Shown: in pieces, positions 1-5,745 of the stretch | Numbering within the stretch: position 1 is the first letter of the stretch | Layout of the letters: every line of letters starts with the position of its first letter | Assembly (NCBI GenBank): GCA_964471535.1 | Contig: CAYYHA010000166.1 | Coordinates: 1 to 9,447, forward strand | DNA: 9,447 nt | DNA from: CAYYHA01 sp964471535 | GTDB lineage: Bacteria > Myxococcota > Myxococcia > SLRQ01 | Direction: 5' to 3' | Position numbers and translations under genes: made by a program | The notes under the pieces: model-generated | What the model was told of the DNA's origin: nothing | The model's database searches: none | Seen by the model: only the letters and a program-made list of their open reading frames with translations

Positions 1-678
1 CACCTCGAGGGGCACATCGCTGCGGTGCGCCTGGAGGCGGATCCCCCCGACCCACCCTTCGTAGCGCTCATTGTCAGCGGGGGACACACGAGTTTGTACC
101 GGGTGGAGCCGGGACGCCCCTGGCGCTACCGGCTGCTCGGACGAACCCGCGACGATGCGGCAGGAGAGGCCTTCGACAAGGTGGCGCGCCTCCTGGGGCT
201 GGGTTACCCGGGGGGGAAGGTGATCGACGACCTGGCGAAGGCTGGTCGGCCTGATGCCATCGCCTTTCCCCGAGGCATGCACCGCAAAGGGGAGCTCGAC
301 TTCTCATTCAGCGGGCTGAAGACGGCGGTGCGCCTCCACATCGAATCCAAGGGCCGTCCGAAGGGCGCGGAGCTCGCCGACCTCTGCGCGTCGATGCAGG
401 AGTCGGTGGTCGACAGCCTCGTCGGCAAGGCACTGGCCGCCTGTGCACAGACGGGGGACCGGCGCCTCGTCGTCTGTGGCGGCGTGGCGGCGAACTCGCG
501 GCTGCGCGCGGTCGTACGGGCGGAGGCCGAGGCGGCGGGGGTTCGGGTGTGGATCCCGACACTCGCCCTGTGCACCGACAACGCGGCCATGATCGGCGCC
601 GCCGCCGCGCTCCATCTGGAGGCAGGAGACACGGCGGGTCTCGATCTGAACCCCGACCCCGGCTGGCAGCTCGGATGA
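1..678 (+). CDS. tsaD: TsaD, tRNA threonylcarbamoyladenosine synthase subunit (5' end missing)
   Basis: TsaD (Gcp/Kae1/YgjD family) transfers the threonylcarbamoyl group from threonylcarbamoyl-AMP to A37 of ANN-decoding tRNAs, working in the cytoplasm with TsaB and TsaE. The frame is open from base 1, so the start lies outside the window; 225 residues remain of a usual 330-350. The fragment begins exactly at the metal-binding HxxxH motif (HLEGH, residues 1-5). It continues with the nucleotide-binding SGGHT, the segment DDAAGEAFDKVARLLGLGYP, FSFSGLKTAV, CGGVAANSRLR, and near the end CTDNAAMIG with its metal-ligand Asp. All these family blocks are present in order, so the missing part is only the N-terminal third. 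It is followed after 9 bp by rsmA on the same strand, consistent with co-transcription of two translation-related genes. Identification is secure. Confidence 0.96.
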   Translation, partial: HLEGHIAAVRLEADPPDPPFVALIVSGGHTSLYRVEPGRPWRYRLLGRTRDDAAGEAFDKVARLLGLGYPGGKVIDDLAKAGRPDAIAFPRGMHRKGELDFSFSGLKTAVRLHIESKGRPKGAELADLCASMQESVVDSLVGKALAACAQTGDRRLVVCGGVAANSRLRAVVRAEAEAAGVRVWIPTLALCTDNAAMIGAAAALHLEAGDTAGLDLNPDPGWQLG

Positions 679-687
679 GGGGTAGCG

Positions 688-1530
688 ATGCGTGAGTACC
701 CCTCCCCCCGCGCGCTCCTCGAGGCCCACGGCCTGCGGCCCAAGAAGGGATGGGGACAAAACTTCCTGCGGGAGCGCTGGGTGCTCGACCGGATCGTCGC
801 CGTCCTCTCGCCCGCGCCGGGCGAACGGGTGATCGAACTCGGCGCGGGGCTCGGACACTTGAGCGAGCGGCTCCTGCGCGCCGGGGCTGACGTGGTGGCG
901 GTCGAGCGGGATCGGGATCTCGTCCCCATCCTCGAGTCAGCGCTGCCCGAGCTTTGCGTCGTGGCCGCCGATGCGAAGCAGGTGGATCTCAGGACGCTCG
1001 CCGGCGGAGCGGAGAAGATCGCCGTCACCGGAAACCTGCCCTACCACCTGACGAGCCCGATTCTCTTCCACGTGCTCGAATACCGGACCCTCGTCTCCCG
1101 AGCGGTCCTCATGATGCAGAAGGAGGTGGCCGAGCGCCTTGCCGCCGGCCCGGGCTCGAAGGTCTATGGGGTCCTCTCGGTGCGCTTTGGACTCCACGCC
1201 CGCTGCCGCATCGCCTTCGGCGTGGGGCCGCGTGCCTTCGTCCCGCAGCCCAAGGTGACTAGCTCCGTCGTGCGCATCGATTTCCTCGAGCGCCCCCGCG
1301 CCGATCCCGGGGATCCGGCGCTCTTTCGCCAGCTGGTGAAGGCGGCCTTCGGGCAGCGGCGCAAGACGCTGCAGAACGCGCTGAAGTCGGTGGCGGACCG
1401 CGCCACACTCGCCAAAGCCTTCGCCGAGGCGGACATCGACCCCGGCCTGCGAGCCGAGCAGCTGCCCGTCGAGGCCTTCGCGGCGCTCTCGCGGGCGCTC
1501 AGTAGCCGCGGAGCTTCACCGCCGCGATGA
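688..1530 (+). CDS. rsmA: RsmA/KsgA, 16S rRNA adenine-N6,N6 dimethyltransferase
   Basis: RsmA uses S-adenosylmethionine to dimethylate two adjacent adenines (A1518 and A1519 in E. coli numbering) in helix 45 of 16S rRNA, late in 30S assembly. The 280-residue length is normal. Visible motifs are GQNFL (23-27), the SAM-binding motif I ELGAGLGHL (50-58), the catalytic motif IV NLPY (116-119), the substrate-side block FVPQPKVTSSVV (184-195), AFGQRRKTLQNAL (220-232) and the C-terminal RAEQLPVEAF (255-264). The ATG start lies just upstream of the conserved N-terminal region and follows a GAGGGG stretch at a suitable distance. Its final 32 bp overlap the end of the convergent hypothetical gene at 1499-1867, which is unusual for a housekeeping gene but does not disturb the protein; the residues after about 270 look like an unconserved tail. 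Confidence 0.97.
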   Translation: MREYPSPRALLEAHGLRPKKGWGQNFLRERWVLDRIVAVLSPAPGERVIELGAGLGHLSERLLRAGADVVAVERDRDLVPILESALPELCVVAADAKQVDLRTLAGGAEKIAVTGNLPYHLTSPILFHVLEYRTLVSRAVLMMQKEVAERLAAGPGSKVYGVLSVRFGLHARCRIAFGVGPRAFVPQPKVTSSVVRIDFLERPRADPGDPALFRQLVKAAFGQRRKTLQNALKSVADRATLAKAFAEADIDPGLRAEQLPVEAFAALSRALSSRGASPPR

Positions 1531-1867
1531 GGCGTCCCATGTTGCGCTGCAGGTAGCGGCGGAACTCGTCGCGATCGATGACCATGTCGTCGAGGACCTC
1601 GTCGAGGAGCGCGTCTAAGAGCAGGGTCTCGGTCTCGTCGAGGTCCTTCATCGCCATGGCGATCTTCAGGAGCGCCACCGGGTAGAGGGGATCGTGGAAG
1701 GTCGAATCGGGCAGGGCGGCGCCGCCAAGCGTCTCCTCATCGACCGCCACTTCGTCGACGGTGCCTGCTTCGACGGTGCCCGCCTCGACGGGTCCTTCCT
1801 CGACCTCGAGTACGGCGCTTCGCGCCGCCCCACGGGCCGCCCCAGCTGCCGAGGGAACTTTGGCCAT
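1499..1867 (-). CDS. Acidic hypothetical protein, unknown function
   Basis: I do not recognise a family. The ATG at 1867 is preceded on the minus strand by GGAGG with a 4-nt gap. Codons are strongly G/C-ending like the neighbours, which supports a real gene of 122 residues. The protein has two parts. Residues 1-50 are Ala/Val/Glu-rich and probably disordered, with a tandem pentapeptide VEAGT VEAGT (27-36) matched by a near-repeat in the DNA. Residues about 57-122 look like an alpha-helical domain with acidic and leucine-rich stretches (LDETETLLLDALLDEVLDD) followed by a basic helix ending in AAVKLRGY. There is no signal peptide, membrane segment or Cys motif. It converges on rsmA and overlaps its 3' end by 32 bp; upstream it is divergent from the deoxynucleoside kinase. 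A role cannot be assigned. Confidence 0.75.
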   Translation of the reverse strand: MAKVPSAAGAARGAARSAVLEVEEGPVEAGTVEAGTVDEVAVDEETLGGAALPDSTFHDPLYPVALLKIAMAMKDLDETETLLLDALLDEVLDDMVIDRDEFRRYLQRNMGRLIAAVKLRGY

Positions 1868-2110
1868 GTCGCCTCCACTTCCGCTTGAACAACCACAACA
1901 ACGGGAACGATGGCCATAGATGACGCTACGCTACGCGGGATCGGGTGTCAACGCGCGCTTCGCCCACCGGACACCTGCCGCGGTGCGTCCGCTCTCGGAG
2001 TGCAGGGCAGGCGGCGCTGCCACCTTTGCGCGCCGGCGCGGGGCCGTGGCGCGATTTCCGTCCCGCGCCGCCGTTCCCGATCGCGCCGGCTTGTGGCACC
2101 CTGCGCCGCC
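1868..2110. other. Divergent intergenic region, no clear gene
   Basis: These 243 bp separate the minus-strand hypothetical gene from the plus-strand nucleoside kinase and must hold promoters for both. I see a TTGAAC at 1885-1890 on the plus strand but no convincing -10 at the right spacing. A short tandem GCTACGCTACGC-type sequence lies around 1923-1935, and a 12-bp G/C palindrome at 2029-2040 is expected by chance at this composition. No RNA gene was recognised. The kinase frame stays open back to 1910, but the translated sequence there does not resemble a protein domain. Confidence 0.5.
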
Positions 2111-2746
2111 GTGAAGCGGCCGCGCTACATCGTCGTCGAGGGGCCCATCGGGGTGGGTAAGACCACGCTCACCCGTGCGCTCGCCAAGCGTTTCCAAGGT
2201 CGCTGTGTGTTCGAGATCGTCGAGGAGAATCCCTTTCTCGCCGACTTCTACACCGACCGAGACAAGTACGCCTTCCAGACGCAGCTCTTCTTTCTCCTGT
2301 CCCGCTTCAAGCAGCAAGAGCAGCTCGCGCAGCAGGATCTCTTCGCCCAGACGACGGTCAGCGACTATCTCTTCGCGAAGGATCGAATCTTCGCCGGGCT
2401 CACGCTCTCGGGCGACGAGCTGGCCCTCTACGAACGCATCTTCGAAGCACTGGGGCCCAGGGTGCCGCGCCCCGATCTCGTCGTCTATCTGCAGGCGGAG
2501 ATCGGCACCCTGCTCGAGCGGATCAAGGAGCGGGGCCGACCCTTCGAGCGCAACTTCGACGTGCGCTACCTGAAGGCGCTGTGCGAGGCCTACAACGACT
2601 TCTTCTTCCGCTACGACGAGACACCGCTGCTCGTGGTGAACACCACCGACCTGAACCTGCGCGACTCGGAAGAGGCCCTCGACGGGCTGATCAAGGAGAT
2701 CCGCAGCCTTCGCGGCGGGACGCGGCACTATGTGCCCCGCGCGTGA
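2111..2746 (+). CDS. Deoxynucleoside kinase (dNK/dCK-dGK family)
   Basis: A salvage kinase that phosphorylates a deoxynucleoside at the 5' position using ATP, in the cytoplasm. The exact substrate (deoxyadenosine, deoxyguanosine or deoxycytidine) cannot be read from sequence. In 211 residues it has the P-loop GPIGVGKT (11-18), the substrate-binding EENPF (38-42), the segment SDYLFAKDRIFA (84-95) that holds the family's DR pair, and an arginine-rich LID around RGRPFERNF (141-149). The length fits bacterial dNKs. The GTG at 2111 is chosen because the conserved beta-strand and P-loop begin right after it. It has no visible Shine-Dalgarno sequence, and a GTG at 2093 would add six residues (MAPCAA). 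Downstream lies a 288-bp gap and then panB. The family call is secure and the start is uncertain. Confidence 0.9.
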   Translation: MKRPRYIVVEGPIGVGKTTLTRALAKRFQGRCVFEIVEENPFLADFYTDRDKYAFQTQLFFLLSRFKQQEQLAQQDLFAQTTVSDYLFAKDRIFAGLTLSGDELALYERIFEALGPRVPRPDLVVYLQAEIGTLLERIKERGRPFERNFDVRYLKALCEAYNDFFFRYDETPLLVVNTTDLNLRDSEEALDGLIKEIRSLRGGTRHYVPRA

Positions 2747-2817
2747 GTTGCCTCCGGCCGTGCAGCCGGGCCGCGTCCCCGTCGAGATGACACGGGCGCG
2801 CCCATGACGTAGAACAC

Positions 2818-2852
2818 CGGTGGGTGCCACCGCCGCCGGCGGGGTGCCACCG
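2818..2852 (+). repeat. 11-bp direct repeat with hairpin
   Basis: GGGTGCCACCG occurs at 2822-2832 and again at 2842-2852, a 20-bp offset or about two helical turns. The first copy sits in a perfect hairpin, CGGTGG (2818-2823), loop GTG, CCACCG (2827-2832). Between the copies lies the palindrome CCGCCGGCGG (2833-2842). It could be a regulator-binding site or an RNA structure in the panB leader, or simply G/C-rich coincidence. Confidence 0.4.
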
Positions 2853-2980
2853 AGAGCGCCGACCCGCGGTCCGCGACGGGCCGGGCGGCGACCCAGATCC
2901 CGACAGCCGCATAGCGCAGGAGCCTCAGCGCGAGGCATGCGGGGGGCGCCAAAGGGCGTCTCTCGCCGAAGTTCTCCGGC

Positions 2981-3029
2981 ACCTCCTCCGGAGGGCGGGA
3001 CCCGACCATGGAGGACCCATAGAGGAGGT
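2981..3029 (+). promoter_or_regulatory. panB Shine-Dalgarno with upstream anti-SD complement
   Basis: The panB ribosome binding site AGGAGGT (3023-3029) is a near-perfect consensus, 5 nt before the GTG start, and fixes that start. The sequence ACCTCCTC at 2981-2988 is the exact reverse complement of GAGGAGGT at 3022-3029, with 33 nt between them. The two could form an 8-bp stem hiding the ribosome binding site. An alternative partner, GGAGG at 2990-2994 (in the palindrome CCTCCGGAGG) or at 3010-3014, could release it. This is a possible translational switch; regulation is inferred, only the complementarity is seen. Confidence 0.45.
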
Positions 3030-3034
3030 AAACC

Positions 3035-3901
3035 GTGAAGAAGGTTACCATCCGGACCCTGAAGCGAATGAAGGACGCAGGCGAGAAGGCCGTCATGGTC
3101 ACCGCCTACGACTTCACGATGGCTCGCATCCTCGACGATGCGGGCGTGGACATGCTCCTGGTAGGTGACTCCCTGGGCAACGTGATCCAGGGACACGATT
3201 CGACGCTGCCCGTCCGCCTCGAACACGTCATCTACCACACGGCCGCGGTGCGCCGGGCCGTGCGACGGGCTCACCTGGTCGCCGACATGCCCTTCATGAG
3301 CTACCAGGCGAGCGCGGAAGAGGCCGTGAAGAATGCGGGACGGCTCCTGTCCGAGGGAGGGGCCGAGGCGGTGAAGCTCGAGGGGGGACGGGACTTCTCG
3401 GAGGTGGTGCGGCGGATCGTGCGCGCCGGCATTCCCGTCATGGGGCACATCGGCCTGACGCCGCAGTCGGTGCACCAGCTCGGCGGCTACGTGGTGCAGG
3501 GCAAGACCGAGGAGCAGGCGGAGCGTCTCCTAGACGACGCGCTGGCCCTGCAGGAGGCCGGCATCTATGCCCTGGTGCTCGAGGCGGTCCCCGCCGACGT
3601 GGCTGCGCGCATCACCGAGGCCCTGGCCGTTCCCACGATCGGGATCGGCGCCGGGCCCCACTGCGATGCACAGGTCCTCGTCTGCTACGACCTGCTCGGC
3701 CTGAACCCCGACTTTCGGCCGAAGTTCGTCAAGCGCTACCTGGACGGCTACGACCTGCTCAAGGGCGCGGTGGAGCGCTACGCCACCGAGGTGCGCAGCG
3801 GCGCCTTCCCAGCGCCCGAGCACAGCTTCGAGCGACCGGTTCGGGTGGTGAAGGAGGAGGAGGGACCCGGGCGTCTCTACGGCGGCGGGCGCAGCAGCTA
3901 G
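3035..3901 (+). CDS. panB: PanB, 3-methyl-2-oxobutanoate hydroxymethyltransferase
   Basis: PanB adds a hydroxymethyl group from 5,10-methylenetetrahydrofolate to alpha-ketoisovalerate, giving ketopantoate, the first committed step toward pantothenate and coenzyme A. The 288-residue protein is full length. It shows VTAYDFTMARILDDAGVD (22-39), the metal-binding Asp in VGDSLG (D45) and in VADMPFMSY (D84), the substrate-binding VKLEGG (113-118, K114), VMGHIGLTPQSVHQLGGY (135-152), the catalytic Glu in LEAVP (E183), and TIGIGAGPHCDAQVLV (201-216). The GTG start is set by a consensus AGGAGGT 5 nt upstream. The C-terminal 25 residues are charged and Gly/Arg-rich and look unconserved. The panC start lies 10 bp after its stop, so the two are almost certainly one transcript. 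The next pathway gene, panE (ketopantoate reductase), is not in the window. Confidence 0.97.
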   Translation: MKKVTIRTLKRMKDAGEKAVMVTAYDFTMARILDDAGVDMLLVGDSLGNVIQGHDSTLPVRLEHVIYHTAAVRRAVRRAHLVADMPFMSYQASAEEAVKNAGRLLSEGGAEAVKLEGGRDFSEVVRRIVRAGIPVMGHIGLTPQSVHQLGGYVVQGKTEEQAERLLDDALALQEAGIYALVLEAVPADVAARITEALAVPTIGIGAGPHCDAQVLVCYDLLGLNPDFRPKFVKRYLDGYDLLKGAVERYATEVRSGAFPAPEHSFERPVRVVKEEEGPGRLYGGGRSS

Positions 3902-3911
3902 GACGGATGGC

Positions 3912-4787
3912 GTGGCCATGACGCTGCCGCTGGTCTTGCAGACCCCGGAGGAGGTGCGTGCGTGGCGACGTGAGGCGGCCGGCCGCGTCGCCTTCGTCCC
4001 CACCATGGGCTACCTGCATGCCGGCCACGAGCGACTGCTGGAGGTGGGCCGGGCCCAGGCCGAGACGCTCGTGTGCTCCATCTTCGTGAACCCCACGCAG
4101 TTCGGGGAGGGCGAGGATCTCGATGCCTATCCGCGAGACCTCGAGCATGACCTTGCGGTGTGCGCTCGGCGCGGCGTGGACGTCGTCTTCGCACCGGACG
4201 ATCCCCGCCAGCTCTATCCGCCGGGGTTCCAGACCTGGGTGGAGGTGACCGAGGTGACGCGTCATTTCTGCGGGGAAGCGCGGCCGGGTCACTTCCGCGG
4301 CGTCACCACGATCGTGACGAAGCTCTTCAACCTCGTGCGACCCGACGTGGCGGTATTTGGAGAGAAGGACTTCCAGCAGCTCGCTACGATCCGCCGCATG
4401 GTTCGGGACCTCGATCTGGACATCGAGATCCTGGGTGTTCCCACGGTGCGCGAAGCCGACGGCCTCGCCCTCTCCTCGCGGAACGCCTATCTGGATGCGC
4501 CGGCGCGGGCGCGGGCGCTGGCGCTGTGGCAGGCGATCCAGGCGGCGCAGGAAGCCTTTGCCTCCGGTGAGCGAGGGGTCGGCGCGCTCCGGCGGCGCGC
4601 CCGACAGGTTCTAGATGCCACCGTCGATGCCGTCGATTACGTGGCCATCGCCGATCCCGAGACGCTCGAGCCCCTCGCCGACGAGGCGGAGGCGGCGCCA
4701 GAGAGTCGCCTGCTCCTGGCCGCCTTCGTCGACAGTGGGACCGGGCGGCGCACGCGGCTCATCGACAACGCGCCGCTGGCCCCTTGA
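3912..4787 (+). CDS. panC: PanC, pantothenate synthetase
   Basis: PanC (pantoate--beta-alanine ligase) condenses pantoate with beta-alanine using ATP, via a pantoyl-adenylate, to give pantothenate. Counting from the GTG at 3912 it has 291 residues, normal for the family. Motifs are PTMGYLHAGHERLL (30-43, the HxGH nucleotide-binding signature H36/H39), SIFVNPTQF (56-64), RPGHFRGVTTIV (124-135), FGEKDFQQL (149-157), the KMSKS-like loop LSSRN (187-191) and RLIDN near the end (282-286). Two starts are possible: GTG 3912, with AGGA 8 nt upstream, and ATG 3918, two codons later; both are compatible with the fold. Its TGA overlaps a possible TTG start of the smpB frame (TTGA at 4784-4787), consistent with a panB-panC-smpB transcript. 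Confidence 0.96.
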   Translation: MAMTLPLVLQTPEEVRAWRREAAGRVAFVPTMGYLHAGHERLLEVGRAQAETLVCSIFVNPTQFGEGEDLDAYPRDLEHDLAVCARRGVDVVFAPDDPRQLYPPGFQTWVEVTEVTRHFCGEARPGHFRGVTTIVTKLFNLVRPDVAVFGEKDFQQLATIRRMVRDLDLDIEILGVPTVREADGLALSSRNAYLDAPARARALALWQAIQAAQEAFASGERGVGALRRRARQVLDATVDAVDYVAIADPETLEPLADEAEAAPESRLLLAAFVDSGTGRRTRLIDNAPLAP

Positions 4788-4837
4788 GCGCCGCCGCTTT
4801 GCTTCCTTCGAGCGAGGGACTATCGTCGCGCGCTTCC

Positions 4838-5326
4838 ATGGCGGCGAAGCGAGGGAAGACGGCTCCGAAGGATGCAGCGGGCGTAAAGATCGTCGCCCGC
4901 AACAAGGAGGCCTCCCGGCGCTGGGAGGTGCTGGAGACCTACGAGGCCGGCCTGGTCCTCACTGGCACCGAGGTGAAGGCGCTGCGCGAAGGCAACGTGC
5001 AGATCTCCGATGCCTACGCGATCGTGAAGGACGGGGGAGCGTACCTCCTGAACCTTCACATCGGCCCCTACAAGGCGGCGGGCCCCCACCTGCAGCACGA
5101 GCCCACGCGCACGCGCAAGCTCCTCCTACACCGGCGGGAGCTCGAGCGGCTTCTCGGGAAGGTGCAGCAGAAGGGGCTCTCCCTGGTCCCCCTCGACGTC
5201 CACTTTCGCCGGGGGTGGGCGAAGGTCACCCTCGGCCTGTGCCGGGGGAAGCACAAGCAGGATCGCCGCGAGGACCTGAAGCGACGCCAAGCGGATCGGG
5301 AGATGGCGCGCTATCTGAAACGTTGA
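4838..5326 (+). CDS. smpB: SmpB, tmRNA-binding protein of trans-translation
   Basis: SmpB binds the tRNA-like domain of tmRNA (SsrA) and guides it into the A site of ribosomes stalled on broken mRNAs, so the peptide is tagged and released. From the ATG at 4838 the protein has 162 residues, close to the usual 150-160. It shows NKEASRRWEVLETYEAGL (22-39), GTEVKALREG (43-52), ISDAYAIV (56-63), RTRKLLLHRREL (91-102), and the basic C-terminal tail GKHKQDRREDLKRR (137-150) that enters the mRNA channel in known complexes. The frame extends back to a TTG at 4784, overlapping the panC stop, which would add 18 residues (MSAAALLPSSEG...). That extension is unlike SmpB, so the ATG is preferred, though neither start has a well-placed Shine-Dalgarno. 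No ssrA gene is recognisable nearby. Confidence 0.95.
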   Translation: MAAKRGKTAPKDAAGVKIVARNKEASRRWEVLETYEAGLVLTGTEVKALREGNVQISDAYAIVKDGGAYLLNLHIGPYKAAGPHLQHEPTRTRKLLLHRRELERLLGKVQQKGLSLVPLDVHFRRGWAKVTLGLCRGKHKQDRREDLKRRQADREMARYLKR

Positions 5327-5341
5327 TCCCGTCGCCAGCGC

Positions 5342-5355
5342 AGCGCGTCCGCGCT
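5342..5355. terminator. Hairpin between convergent smpB and DUF971 genes
   Basis: AGCGC (5342-5346), loop GTCC, GCGCT (5351-5355) forms a short symmetric hairpin in the 28-bp gap between two convergent stop codons, reaching the first base of the minus-strand stop. It could act in both directions. There is no T-tract on either side, so an intrinsic terminator is only a guess from position. Confidence 0.25.
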
Positions 5356-5714
5356 CAGCCGCTTTCGTCCGAGGCGAGACCCGGCCCGCCGTGCTCGGGG
5401 CAAGGGCAGATGGCGCGCAGGTGCTGGTAGCTGTAGATCCCCGAGTCGTGACCGTCGGCGAAGCGCATGGCGATGGCGTAGCCGCCGACCAGGGACATGT
5501 CGGTCAATTCGGCGGCGGGCCCCTCCACCTCGTGGAAGACGTGCTCGCCGCCGTGGCCCTGGCAGGCGGCACAGGGACAGTGGCCGCGGAGGTAGGCCAT
5601 CGCGTAGGTGGACACGTGGCCGTCGCTCCAGGTGATGGTCACGGTGCGCTTCGTCTTCTCCGCGAGGACGTCGACCGGGGTGGGGCATCGGGAAGGCGAC
5701 TGGGCCGCAGACAT
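5355..5714 (-). CDS. DUF971 (GBBH-like N-terminal domain) protein
   Basis: A 119-residue stand-alone DUF971 protein, matching the N-terminal zinc domain of gamma-butyrobetaine hydroxylase-like enzymes (PF06155). Features are VTITWSDGHVSTY (25-37), LRGHCPCAAC (42-51), the core ELTDMSLVGGYAIAMRFADGHDSGIYSYQHLR (69-100) and a second Cys/His group CPCPEH (103-108). The CxCxxC at C46/C48/C51 resembles the zinc ligands of the animal enzymes; the second group could supply the fourth ligand. No oxygenase domain follows. Bacterial members are often found near Fe-S carrier genes of the Mrp/ApbC type, but none is seen here. The ATG at 5714 is chosen because the frame further upstream is a shadow of the next gene; the Shine-Dalgarno is weak. 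It starts 31 bp after the Asp-box protein gene, so both probably share a transcript. Biochemical role unknown. Confidence 0.88.
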   Translation of the reverse strand: MSAAQSPSRCPTPVDVLAEKTKRTVTITWSDGHVSTYAMAYLRGHCPCAACQGHGGEHVFHEVEGPAAELTDMSLVGGYAIAMRFADGHDSGIYSYQHLRAICPCPEHGGPGLASDESG

Positions 5715-5745
5715 GGCACCACTTAAGGGGTGCCCGCCTCTCGGG

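Larger units (their letters stand above)
2747..3034 (+). other. Gene-free leader region upstream of panB
   Basis: These 288 bp between the kinase stop and panB contain no credible gene. What can be seen is an 11-bp direct repeat at 2822-2832 and 2842-2852, a hairpin with a 6-bp perfect stem and GTG loop at 2818-2832, and an ACCTCCTC at 2981-2988 that exactly complements the panB ribosome binding site (3022-3029). No T-tract follows any hairpin, so an intrinsic terminator for the kinase is not evident. Such length is unusual among these otherwise tightly packed genes and suggests that panB has its own promoter and leader; I could not point to a specific -35/-10 pair. Confidence 0.5.

Noticed and set aside
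2029..2040. 12-bp perfect palindrome CGCGCCGGCGCG
   Set aside because: At this base composition a few such palindromes are expected by chance in 9 kb, and nothing else around it suggests an operator.
1910..2110. N-terminal extension of the kinase frame
   Set aside because: The added sequence is Arg/Cys/Ala-rich with no domain, and kinases of this family begin a few residues before the P-loop strand.
1931..3475. 514-residue minus-strand open frame
   Set aside because: It runs antisense through the kinase and panB, both with full conserved motifs, and its translation looks like no protein domain. Long antisense frames are expected in G/C-rich genes.
4784..4837. TTG start for smpB overlapping the panC stop
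   Set aside because: The 18 added residues do not resemble SmpB. The ATG at 4838 gives the usual length. Kept only as an alternative.
5327..5354. Looked for ssrA (tmRNA) beside smpB
   Set aside because: The 28-bp gap is far too short, and no tRNA-like ends or tag frame were seen elsewhere in the window.
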